Positions 16,983 through 25,836 of a stretch of 25,836 bases of DNA are shown piece by piece. The notes beneath the pieces were generated by a model. That model was not told where the DNA came from and ran no database searches. It saw only the letters and a list, made by a program, of their open reading frames with translations. Origin of the DNA: Hofstenia miamia (lineage: Eukaryota > Xenacoelomorpha > Acoela > Hofsteniidae); NCBI GenBank assembly GCA_900660155.1, contig CABFPE010001648.1:1-25836 (forward strand). The letters run 5' to 3'. The first letter of the stretch is position 1; every line of letters begins with the position of its first letter. Made by a program: the position numbers and the translations under genes.

Positions 16983-18337
16983 TTAAATAAGTCTGGCAAT
17001 TCTTTCTGAGGGTCCAGCTGCGTAATTTGTTTCATTTTCAGCCATCGCCAGTTGGATTTTTTGAAATTCTCCAATTGGAACCATTCGAACAACATTGAAT
17101 TTCTTAATATCCGAGAAAGTATCATCGGTTCCTCGTGACCAGCCATATATTTTCCACAGTTGGATATCTTGGAGCTTCTTCATACCTTTATGTCGCAACT
17201 CCTGCGAGTTAATAGAGGAGATAGGCATCTAAACAAATTTACTATAACTACTCAAATAAACAACGTATGTAATATTAAATTAGAAATATACAGATTGTAT
17301 TACTTATGCCACCACGCAAACACTACATAAGATAAAGTCAGATCATGGTTAAATATTTCTTAAGAATACAACAAATATATACTAGTTATTAAGAAAATCC
17401 AAGTGGTTTACAAATTGATTCAAGTAAAATTGAAATAGTGAGTCTAAATTTAGCATTAATTTAGGGTTATAATGCATATGACAATTAAAGCTTAAAAGAT
17501 TGTATTAAATTCATAGCGCACATCAAGGCTTATAAACTAAAATATACTTACATTGAGAGCTTCTCTTTCAAACAGGTATTTTGTCAACGTCGTAGATGTA
17601 ACCTCCATTTTCTTCTTTATTTTCAGAAGCTTAAAAATGACGGTAATATTCCATCTCTCGCTGGCTTTGGCATCCATACAAATACTGCATGGCATTCCAT
17701 ATGCACCATCACAGAGGTTGCCACTACAGCAGGTACTTGAAAAAATCGCTACGAATTTAATAACTGAGGCGTCGATTGCTTCACAAAAAAACTTGAAGCT
17801 GCTATCATTCTGTAGCTCTATTGGACGAAGCGCTATTCTCCCATCATCCAACTCTGCATCTACCAAAGCATTTCTTGATTTAATAATGCAGGTCTGACCC
17901 AAAGTCAGCTTTGTATACTCTGGGTCAAGAACCATAACGATTTTTCCTATAGCAATTCCGTGTCCAGCCATTCTGAGAAGCACTTTCGTTTCAGCTTCAG
18001 ACTTGGTAAACATCACGAACATGTCTCCCGAATTAATATCTCTAAATAAAGGGTAAGAATATTTATAATGATGAATATATACTTACGCAAAGACTAACAT
18101 TTTGTGATAGTTGGCCTCTGTAATCATCTTCTTTCCCTTAGAAGTCTTATTTGTCATAGAAACACTGCCTGAGGTTCTTACATGACACAGCATGGCCGTC
18201 ATCTGCTGATCAAAAAATAGCTCGCCATCGCTATCTTCATCATCCAATTCCCGCTTCATCTTAATAAGATTTGTTTCTCGCAGTTCCAAGGCAAGTGCTG
18301 TGGCTTTATCATCGGAGAGGAAGTTAATGTAAGACAT
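16983..18337 (-). CDS. gene C copy 2: putative OB-fold, Cys4 protein, three exons
   Basis: The exons are 18087-18337, 17552-18041 and 16983-17228, with the same splice sites and phases as copy 1. The predicted 328-aa protein differs from copy 1 at one visible residue (I71 to M, in SKGKKMITEA); other changes are silent, such as those near 17831 and 18008. Both copies are intact. The Cys cluster and OB-like core are unchanged. A duplication this recent says little about selection. Possible explanations are transposition of a unit containing the gene, tandem duplication by unequal exchange, or gene conversion. Confidence 0.75.
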
Positions 18338-18372
18338 GATACAATGAAATGATGGTACTTCATAAGTTTGTA

Positions 18373-18380
18373 TATTTATA
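18373..18380 (-). promoter_or_regulatory. TATA box of gene C copy 2
   Basis: Same TATAAATA, 43 nt before the ATG at 18337. The upstream direct repeats (18487-18640) are also preserved. Confidence 0.55.
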
Positions 18381-18862
18381 TTAAACAATAAACAAATTTC
18401 ATTGGTCCTTTTCTTTTTATGGATACTTGTCCATCAAAAATGCGGTCCCTTTGTGATTCAAATTTTGATTGAAATGTAATGGTCGTTGTTTGCTTAGTGC
18501 CTGTCACTTAATTGTTAACCCCAGGATTTTTGGTTAGAATGTATTTCAGTATTGTTTGGGATGATAAACCACCAATTTCTACAAATGAAATGTTTGCTTA
18601 GTTCCCGTAACTTAAAAGTTAAGCACCGCAATTTTGGTTGATTGGCTTGTGGTCAAGCGCCATAAATTATAATTGCTTAAAATTGCATCCACAAATTGCG
18701 CACTACTCATTATAGCACACTATGTATCAAATAGTGAATATAATATATTAAAAATACCTAATATTAATGCAAATTTTGTTCAAATTTTATTAGCACTAAT
18801 CTACGCAACTATTTTTTGAATGCTTTCGAACTGATGTCATATCGAAAATGAGTTTTCAGGTC

Positions 18863-19516
18863 AATGAGTGCTCATGAGCTGCTTAGCGCTACGGGACGCT
18901 ACGGGAGTAATCAGCAGCTCCAGATAGTTAATAATTTGTCGAAAATCGAAGAAAATTAAATGTTCTAAGAGTTCGGGAAAAATATATAAATACAATAACA
19001 TAATAGTTAATCATTGAAACCCAACTAAATTTAATTGTCATTAATAGGATATATAATTTAAAGTCGATCGGACAAATATGTACTGAGATAACGATGTTTA
19101 AATTTAGTTGGGAATTAAAAATGACGATTTTATTCGATCGTATTTATTGCTCTAAAAATGGTAAAATTTGATAAAATCCAAAAAATAAAAATTAATTTGT
19201 TGTAGAAGTAATCAACGCGCATCAAATGATATTTAAACTGTATCCATAGCATTAAAAATCATGGAGCTATAGGTCTCCAAAGATAGTCTAACCTATATAT
19301 TATAATAATCGATTATAAGAGAAGTGGTAAAATTGACAAATCCTATTGGAGGGTGCGGTGGAATGAGAAATGATATATCCAAAAAATAAAAAATAATTTC
19401 ACATAGAGTTATTGATTAGCTAGAGAATGATGTAATTTTTATGCATATAGCGTCAAAATTGACTTTGCAGTAGCCTTCTGAATTGGGACTACCGCATTGT
19501 TAAAATCGCATGACTG
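18863..19516. repeat. repeat block A, complete second copy with stem-loop
   Basis: It matches 10850-11503 from end to end with few changes, including the 8-bp stem (18876-18883 and 18913-18920) and both CGCTACGGGA repeats. At its right edge (19516) it passes into an older A-type monomer, not into block B. Confidence 0.85.
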
Positions 19517-19850
19517 TGGACAGGTCAATGACAGGTAAACAACAGAAAGTTATGTAATAAAAATAACAATTTTAATCGATCGCATTAATCGCTCTAAAAA
19601 TGGTAAAATTTGATGAAATCGAAAAAATAAAAATTAGTTTGTCGTAGAAGTAATCAGCGTGCATCAAATGATATTTAAACTGTATCCATAGCATTAAAAA
19701 TCATGGAGCTATAGGTCTCCAAAGATAGTCTACCCTATAAATTATAATAATCGATTATAAGAGAAGTGGTAAAATTGACAATTTCTATTGGTCGATGCTA
19801 TTGAATGAGAATGGATAAACCTCAAACATAAAACATAGTTTCACATTGAG
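19517..19850. repeat. diverged A-type monomer
   Basis: From GGACAGGTCAATGACAGG onward it again carries ATCGATCGCATTAATCGCTC, GGAGCTATAGGTCTCC and ATAATCGATTAT, about 440 bp after the same marks in the preceding copy. A sister of this version lies at about 22885-23060. Block A therefore also exists as tandem monomers. Confidence 0.7.
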
Positions 19851-20570
19851 CTAATAACTGTCAACATTTTGATATATAAACCTAATCCATAAGGTCAAAA
19901 CTCGCGGAGAAATGGGGTAATCAGCAGCTTATGATAGTAATTTGTCGAAACTTAAAGAAAATTTAATGTTCCTAAGAGTTCGGGAAAAATATAAAGTATT
20001 ATAATAGTTAATTTTTGAAACCCAACTATGGTGCATTTGTTTTCATTTTTGAGTACAACTAAATTGAATTTTCATATATAAGAGTTATCTAAATGTTCAC
20101 TACAAAATTCGCATTATATTTGACTGTTTCAAGCATTTAAATTTTCACATAAATTAATTAAAGAAGTTAGATAAAAAATTTTCATTGATATGGCGAACAC
20201 AATAAATTTTATATTAAGTTACTCTAAATGGGATCTTGGTCAGACCAGGAATAAGAACTACTGCATATTATTAAAAGTTATATGCTTCACTGTAAATACG
20301 CAAGATATTAAATTCATGATACAATAATAATTTTTGATTTAGTGCTTAAATAAAATTTTTTAAATTCACTACTACAGAATAAAATTTTTTTTAGCATTTT
20401 TGAATCGTTTTCCATATTGATATAAGTAGTAACAATGTTTATCATACAATTAATGAATATGTTCTTTCTACTAATATCATGCATCAAATGAAATTTCAAT
20501 GTGACCCATGTCTTTTAGTTAGAGTTTAATTAAAAAAATACAAATGTATGGCCATCACATAAATTATAAT
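19851..20570. other. old repeat remnants, no gene
   Basis: Positions 19905-20020 are a worn copy of the start of block A (GTAATCAGCAGCTTATGATAGT, AAGAGTTCGGGAAAAATAT) without the GC-rich stem-loop. From about 20100 to 20560 there are worn satellite monomers (AAATTCGCATTATATTTG, TTTTCCATATTGATATAAG, TGTATGGCCATCACATAAAT). Nothing coding is seen. Confidence 0.6.
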
Positions 20571-20586
20571 GTTATAACTTTCTTGC

Positions 20587-20795
20587 GGTGTTCTAAAGTC
20601 CCACTTTCTTTAATGGCACCGCTTTGAATTTTTGACCTAATCACGTAGCTCACGCTCATTCCGGTGATGTTCTAAGGTCCCGCTTTCTTTAAGGGCCCCG
20701 CTTTGAATTGTTGAAATCATCCTAATCATGTGGCTCATGCTCATTCCCGTGACGTTCTAAGGTCCCGCTTTCTTTAATGGCTCCGGTTTGAACAA
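20587..20795. repeat. three copies of an 80-85-bp repeat upstream of the SGNH gene
   Basis: A core of GTTCTAAGGTCCCGCTTTCT followed by TTAANGGCNCCGCTTTGAA begins at about 20590, 20669 and 20754. The spacers include GCTCAYGCTCATTCC. The array is more GC-rich than its surroundings and ends about 40 bp before the TATA box of the plus-strand gene, so upstream regulatory sites are possible. Confidence 0.8.
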
Positions 20796-20834
20796 TCTAA
20801 GATTGAGATTAAAGCATAGCCGCAAAATTGCTAT

Positions 20835-20842
20835 TATATATA
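20835..20842 (+). promoter_or_regulatory. TATA box of the SGNH hydrolase gene
   Basis: TATATATA lies 44 nt before the ATG at 20879, the same spacing class as the two minus-strand promoters. Confidence 0.5.
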
Positions 20843-20878
20843 TTAGGTCAATAAATCATTTGGATAATCATTTGCCGA

Positions 20879-21361
20879 ATGTCTTCAACATTGATATTAG
20901 GTGCTTCAAATCTCAGACGTGCGTGTGCGTCACTACCAGCATTTATTATAAAGGACACCGAGATTGATGCCAGGGGTGGGAGAAGATTCCAACATTTGGT
21001 CAATTATGTTCCAAAAAATAAATATGAAATGATTATCATATTTATTGGAACAAATGATGTATACAGAAGTGGATCAGCAGCGACTTTCGAATACTATGTC
21101 AAAGAAGCTATAAAGAGCCTGCTCGTCCATTGCAAAAAAATCATTATATCCAAAATACCGGCAGTGAAGGATGAACTTAAAGAGAGGCAAAAGATTTTTA
21201 ATGAAATTTTGCAAAAGAATTGCAATGGCAATACTGTCATATACAGCTCAAAATTCCTTACGATTCGAAAAAATTTTCTAAAGGATGGGATACATTTTAA
21301 AAGGTCCGAACATTTAAACATTCTTAGAGGCTTAGCCCAAACGAAAAAACATTTCTTATAA
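20879..21361 (+). CDS. compact SGNH (GDSL-type) hydrolase, 160 aa
   Basis: The full catalytic set of the SGNH family is present. Block I is LILGASNLRR with the nucleophile S10, block II is the glycine in DARGG (G34), block III is IGTND (G57, N59), and block V is DGIHF with D136 and H139. Such enzymes hydrolyse ester bonds (lipids, acetylated sugars, protein acyl groups), but the substrate cannot be told. There is no signal peptide or membrane segment, so the protein is probably cytosolic or nuclear. At 160 aa it is near the lower size limit of the fold. It is a single intact exon with a TATA box 44 nt upstream and AATAAA 28 nt downstream. SGNH/esterase domains occur in the ORF1 of CR1-type LINEs and in bdelloid Terminons, but no reverse transcriptase is seen here. 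It may be an element-borne or a captured host gene. Confidence 0.85.
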   Translation: MSSTLILGASNLRRACASLPAFIIKDTEIDARGGRRFQHLVNYVPKNKYEMIIIFIGTNDVYRSGSAATFEYYVKEAIKSLLVHCKKIIISKIPAVKDELKERQKIFNEILQKNCNGNTVIYSSKFLTIRKNFLKDGIHFKRSEHLNILRGLAQTKKHFL

Positions 21362-21388
21362 ACTTTTGTAATTATTGTTAAAAATACA

Positions 21389-21394
21389 AATAAA
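21389..21394 (+). terminator. poly(A) signal of the SGNH gene
   Basis: AATAAA lies 28 nt after the TAA stop, followed by T-rich DNA. In such AT-rich sequence the motif is common, so this rests mainly on position. Confidence 0.5.
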
Positions 21395-21399
21395 TATAA

Positions 21400-22289
21400 A
21401 CTTTTTAGACTTGTAATTGAACTCTATTTAAAAATATGCATATACATGTACATAGAAAATGAATATTATAATATCTACTACTAAATTGGTAATAAAGTTG
21501 TGTACATTGAAACTAAATTTTGAAATGCTTGCGAATTGATATAAATATTAATTTTGCCTTAAATTTATAGTAATTTGATAATTTAAGTATTACACCAATA
21601 TCTAGAAATTCACATTTGTTATTTTAAATGTCCGATGCTTTCAATTAATTAAGCTAATTTATATTTAATAATTGCAATAATAGAATGGGATCCATATCCT
21701 TCCCACTTCTTTAATATACTTAAAAAAATTAGCATAGGCTTACATTAATACATTTTCCTGCTTATAACAATAAGTGTCTGTTTGAACTAATGAACCATAA
21801 TTATAATTTAATCTACGGAGTACATGCAAAATTTCATTTAGATAGCTTGAACTATTTTCAGATAATATATTTCAATATAAATTGTGTTGGCACTAAATAG
21901 CATATAACACTACATATGTGAACTATAAATTCTTTCATTTAATAAGCAGATATCTACGAAATTGAAATTGTATAGTTTTAGTAGTTTACAATAAATATAT
22001 CGGTATTTCAAAATAGCATTTTTTTATTTATACATGAGGACTAGATCCGGGTTATGCATAGAACGTTTATTGAATATCAATAAATATTTAAATTTTAAAA
22101 ATGGCACATTCTGTAAGATGTCCGACAATAAAAATACTAAATAAATTTTAATATATGAAAAAATGTTTCAGAATTAATTTAAGTACTATTGAAATTGTGA
22201 ATATCTAATTCCTTACTTAGCAAACCGACATTATTACATTGGATTAGGGTAGCATAATCATCAAGTGAAAGATTAAATTTAATTCAAAA
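21400..22289. other. AT-rich spacer with faint repeat traces, no gene
   Basis: No ORF of note. Traces of the satellite family remain (GCTTGCGAATTGATATAAAT at about 21527; GGGTTATGCATAGAACG...TTATTGAATAT near 22050, related to 14868-14900). The rest I cannot assign. Confidence 0.5.
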
Positions 22290-23060
22290 TTTATAAATGT
22301 ACGGCTCTCTTTTAAAATTGAGCTTTTAAAAGTGTGAATGATTTTCCGAATTGATACAGGTAATAAAAATGTTTAAATACCAACTTTGGATTAATGCTAG
22401 AGATGTGGTAAATATGTTATTTTTACGTATCACATAATATTTACTTGTAATTAAAATAATACCTGATATTCTTGAGCATACAAATAACTACAAACTATGT
22501 TCACCAGCACAAAAGTTGAAAAATTATTTAAATCAGTCTTGCAATCCTTTCAAAGAGTTAAAAATAAAAATAGGTTTGTCATAGAGCTATTCAGCACGCA
22601 TCAATTAGTGTGAAAACTGTTTCGATTTTATGAAAACTCATGGACCAATATGTGTCCAAAGTTAGTCTACTCCATTAATTATATTAATCGAATCTTACAA
22701 AAGTGAAAAATGGATAATTTGTTTAGCCAATACTGTGCAACCAGTATAGATAAATGCGCAAAATAAAAAAAGTTTCACATGGAGCTATTGATTATCTAGA
22801 GAATGGTATATTATTTATGCCCATAGCGTCAAAATTGACTTTGTAGTAGCCTTCTGAAATGTGACTACCGCATTGTTAAAATCGATGGGTTGTAGACAGG
22901 TCAAGGACAAAGGAATTGCATTTGCTGACAGAAAGTTATGTAATAATATGACTATTTTTATCGATCGCATTTATCTCTCTAAAAATAGTAAAAATAAATG
23001 AAATCGAAAAATAAAAAAGTTTATCATAGAGATATTCAGTGCGCATCGAATGATATTTAA
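22290..23060. repeat. diverged gene-less unit: end of B joined directly to A
   Basis: Positions 22262-22545 match the B sequence that flanks the gene C stop codon (as at 12507-12790), with many changes. The homology stops at the first bases of the gene's last exon and passes, by 22560, into an A-type sequence (AAAATAAAAATAGGTTTGTC) that continues to about 23060. Gene C is absent. This is an old internal-deletion derivative or a precursor without the gene. Confidence 0.65.
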
Positions 23061-23091
23061 GTTGTATTCATAGAATAAAAAATTTATATTA

Positions 23092-23450
23092 CGAACTTCG
23101 GATTAATATTAATGATACCATAGATTTCTTAATTCTACTCATCAAATGATATATTACGTGAAAGATTGAATTGAAATAAGAAAATTTTTATATTCGTCCA
23201 GCATAAAAATTGAATTTACAAAGGTTTGAATGATTTTTCCAATTCATATAAGGAATAAAACTATTACGAATACGAACTTCGGATTAATATTAATGATCTC
23301 ATAGGTTTCTTAATTCTACTCATCAAATGATATATTAAGTGAAAGATTCAATTGAAATAAAATATTGAATTTGTAACATCTAAGAAGTTATGTGTACATT
23401 GAAAACAAAATTTGATAAGTAGAAACAACAAATTTTATAAAATCTAAAAA
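23092..23450. repeat. tandem ~180-bp satellite monomers
   Basis: ACGAACTTCGGATTAATATT starts two copies exactly 180 bp apart (about 23092 and 23272), each followed by TTAATTCTACTCATCAAATG and GTGAAAGATT. This is the clearest view of the monomer length outside block B. Confidence 0.8.
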
Positions 23451-23682
23451 ATTTATGCGAAATTGATGCTTACATTATTTTATTGTCTTAATCAATACCG
23501 AAATACATTCTAACATTCTGAAATTACATTTTATGTGTTGGCCGTACATTTGTATAATTTTATTTAAACTCAAACTTTGACTTTAGTAATTATTTGATAA
23601 GTAGAAACAACAAATTTTATAAAATCTAAAAAATTTATGCGAAATTGATGCTTACATTATTTTATTGTCTTAATCAATACCG
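23411..23682. repeat. 90-bp perfect direct repeat, 182 bp apart
   Basis: Positions 23411-23500 and 23593-23682 appear identical (from TTTGATAAGTAGAAACAACA to TTAATCAATACCG). The spacing again equals one satellite monomer. The second copy ends at a junction with a younger B block (GGCTATCAAACAATTCGC). Confidence 0.8.
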
Positions 23683-24475
23683 GCTATCAAACAATTCGCA
23701 TTAAATTAAAGTTTATTAATGTATAAGTTTCATCTTATTATAAATTTTAGAATTTTCAGACCCCAATTCGCATTAAATTTATAAATATACTGCTATCATT
23801 TAAAATTGAGTTTTTGTAATCTTGAATGATTTTCCGAATTGATATAAATAATAAAAAATGCAAAAAACAATATCGGTATATAGTTAAAGATCAAAATTTT
23901 TTTAGATTCTACTTGTGAAATGATGCATTAAGTAAAAAATTAAATTTAATTCGAAAATTTATAAGTGTAAGGCTATCATTTAAAATTGAGTTTATAAATG
24001 TGAATGATTTTCCGAATAGATATAGATAATAAAAATGTTTAAATACCAACTTTGCATTATTTCTAGCGATGTGGTAAATATCATATTTTTATGTATCACA
24101 TACTATTTAATTGTAATTAAAATAATTATTGATATTTCTTACACATACAAAAAAATTACAAGCACAATAACAAACGTTGAAAAGTATTTAAATAAGTCTG
24201 CAATTCATTAAAATTCATGGAGCTATAGGTCTCCAAAGATAGTCTACCCTATAAATTATAATAATCGAATATAAGAGAAGTGGTAAAATTGACAAATCCT
24301 ATTGGAGGATGCGGTGGAATGCGAAATGATATATCCAAAAAAATAAAAAATATTTCACATAGAGTTATTGATTAGCTAGAGAATGATGTAATTTTTATGC
24401 ATATAGCGTCAAAATTGACTTTGCAGTAGCCTTCTGAATTGGGACTACCGCATTGTTAAAATCGCTTGACTGCTA
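23683..24475. repeat. young gene-less unit: truncated B joined to truncated A
   Basis: Positions 23683-24200 match the end of block B (as at 12330-12780 and 16570-16995). The match ends about 20 bp into the last exon of gene C (AATAAGTCTG), then passes directly at about 24205 into the second half of block A (ATTCATGGAGCTATAGGTCT), which runs to about 24475. Its near identity to the intact units shows a recent loss of the gene by internal deletion. Confidence 0.8.
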
Positions 24476-25736
24476 TTCAATGTAAATGTGCAAGATATTT
24501 AGTTCATGATAGAAAGATAATTTTTTATAATTGTAATAATGTTATTTTTACTCTTAAAAAATAACTTTTGTACTTGTAGTTCAATTCAAATTGAATATGC
24601 TGCATCCATTTTGAATTTACAATAAGTATTTAGATAAAAGCTATATTAATTAATTAATTTTTACAAGTACACAATACAGCTAAAACTATACATTTACGTA
24701 TTAGAACTCGCTTCCGAATTCATAATAATTCAAAAATCAGTACAAATTTCATCTTAATATTGATTCACATGTATTTCAAGTTAAACATCGATATTTAAGC
24801 CTAGATGAATACAATTTTTACGAATACCTGAATAATTAAAAAAATTAGTTTAAATAGAATACTATAAATGTATGGCTATCAAACAATTCGCATTAAATTA
24901 AAGTTTATTTTGACATGTTTCCAAACTTACTACAAATTTTAAAATTGTCAGACAGCAATTCGCATTAAATTAGAGTTATAATGTATAAGTTTATGCTGTT
25001 TTGACTTAGTATCATTCTATTGCTGAAAGCTTGATTAATAAATTTTTTTAAGGGTAAAGCATACATTGAAAATATTATAATAAAATATTTTGACATGTTT
25101 CCGAACTTACTACATATTTTTTGAAATTGTCAGACAACAATTCGCATTAAATTAGAGTTATAATGTATAAGTTTCATCTGATTCGAATTATTATCATTCT
25201 ATTGCTGAAAGCTTGATTAATAAATTTTTTTAAGGGTAAAGCGAACATTGAAAATATTATAATAAAATAGTTTGACATGTTTCCGAACTTACTACATATT
25301 TTAAAATTGTCAGACAACAATTCGCATTAAATTTATAAATCTATTGCTATCATTTAAAATTGAGTTTTTGTAAGCTTGAATGATTTTCCGAATTGATATA
25401 AATAAAAAATTCAAAAAACAATATTGGTATATAGTCAAAGATTAAAATTTTTTTTATTCTACTTGTGAAATGATGCATTAAGTAAAAAATTAAATTTAAT
25501 TCAAAATTTATAAGTGTAAGGCTATCATTTAAAATTGAGTTTATAAATGTGAATGATTTTCCGAATAGATATAGATAATAAAAATGTTTAAATACCAACT
25601 TTGCATTATTTCTAGCGATGTGGTAAATATCATATTTTTATGTATCACATACTATTTAATTGTAATTAAAATAATTATTGATATTTCTTACACATACAAA
25701 AAAATTACAAGCACAATAACAAACGTTGAAAAGTAT
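24476..25736. repeat. repeat block B, third full copy
   Basis: It follows 11504-12767 and 15715-16982 closely, with monomer landmarks CAATTCGCATTAAATT at about 24886, 24958, 25139 and 25319, and GATTTTCCGAAT at about 25382 and 25557. It leads into another gene C. Nothing coding is seen within it. Confidence 0.85.
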
Positions 25737-25836
25737 TTAAATAAGTCTGGCAATTCTTTCTGAGGGTCCAGCTGCGTAATTTGTTTCATTTTCAGCCATC
25801 GCCAGTTGGATTTTTTGAAATTCTCCAATTGGAACC
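25737..25836 (-). CDS. gene C copy 3, 3' end only (cut by the window edge)
   Basis: The last 100 nt match the end of exon 3 of copies 1 and 2 base for base as far as can be checked, with the TAA stop at 25737-25739 and upstream codons reading toward VPIGEFQKIQL. The rest of the gene lies beyond 25836, so whether this copy is intact is unknown. Confidence 0.75.
   Translation of the reverse strand, partial: VPIGEFQKIQLAMAENETNYAAGPSERIARLI

Larger units (their letters stand above)
15232..18848. repeat. second A-B-C unit, near-identical duplicate of 11021-14638
   Basis: The whole stretch repeats 11021-14638, with an offset of 4211 in block A and 4215 in gene C; the difference lies in block B monomers. 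Only a handful of base differences are visible in gene C. It lacks the first 170 bp of block A, including the stem-loop. It ends at about 18848, and after a 14-bp filler a complete A block starts at 18863. Confidence 0.9.

Noticed and set aside
20879-21361. SGNH gene as the esterase part of a CR1-type LINE
   Set aside because: No reverse transcriptase, endonuclease or poly(A)/microsatellite tail is found nearby, and the ORF has its own start, stop, TATA box and poly(A) signal.

Overview
The window is AT-rich animal DNA, judged from spliced genes with GT-AG introns as short as 45 nt, TATA-box promoters, the standard code and a metazoan-style Helitron protein. The species cannot be named. Almost everything in it belongs to, or has been built up from, transposable elements. 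I see no rRNA, tRNA, CRISPR array, reverse transcriptase or integrase.

Positions 1-10741 hold one large rolling-circle (Helitron/Helentron-type) transposon gene on the minus strand. It starts behind a TATA box at about 10783-10790 and has three small exons (10619-10741, 10319-10366, 10118-10159), all joined in phase 0. A 2.6-kb repeat-filled intron (7525-10117) follows, then a giant exon from 7524 to 308. The exon carries zinc-finger-like regions, an HUH Rep nuclease, a PIF1-family helicase and a C-terminal GIY-YIG nuclease that resembles SLX1. A run of eight A (3817-3824, minus-strand sense) separates two overlapping frames. Rep motifs 1 and 2 (the HIH) lie before it; the two catalytic tyrosines, the helicase and the GIY-YIG domain lie after it. 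A -1 shift at this run joins them exactly (about 2,476 aa), so this is either programmed frameshifting or a one-base lesion or error. Tandem repeats and a small hairpin (1-307) flank the 3' side.

Positions 10742-20570 are a repeat landscape. A block called A here (10850-11503) begins with a GC-rich stem-loop enclosing two perfect 10-bp direct repeats. It is followed by block B, built from roughly 180-bp satellite monomers, and block C, a three-exon minus-strand gene for a 328-aa protein with an OB-fold-like pattern and a Cys4 cluster, possibly a single-strand-binding (RPA-like) protein. A-B-C is present twice, almost identical (offset about 4.2 kb), so gene C has intact copies at 12768-14122 and 16983-18337. 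A third copy is cut by the window end (25737 onward). Gene-less derivatives lie at about 22290-23060 and 23683-24475.

Positions 20571-21394 hold a separate plus-strand unit: three copies of an 80-85-bp repeat, a TATA box, and a compact intact 160-aa SGNH hydrolase with a poly(A) signal. The remainder to 25836 is more A/B-type repeat and old, diverged copies.

A working idea, which is inference: the Rep-helicase-GIY-YIG gene, the OB-fold gene and the A-block stem-loop are parts of one large multi-gene Helitron-like system (nuclease/helicase, ssDNA binder, candidate origin or recognition site). Copying and deletion of this system would have produced the array. Whether the SGNH hydrolase belongs to it is open.
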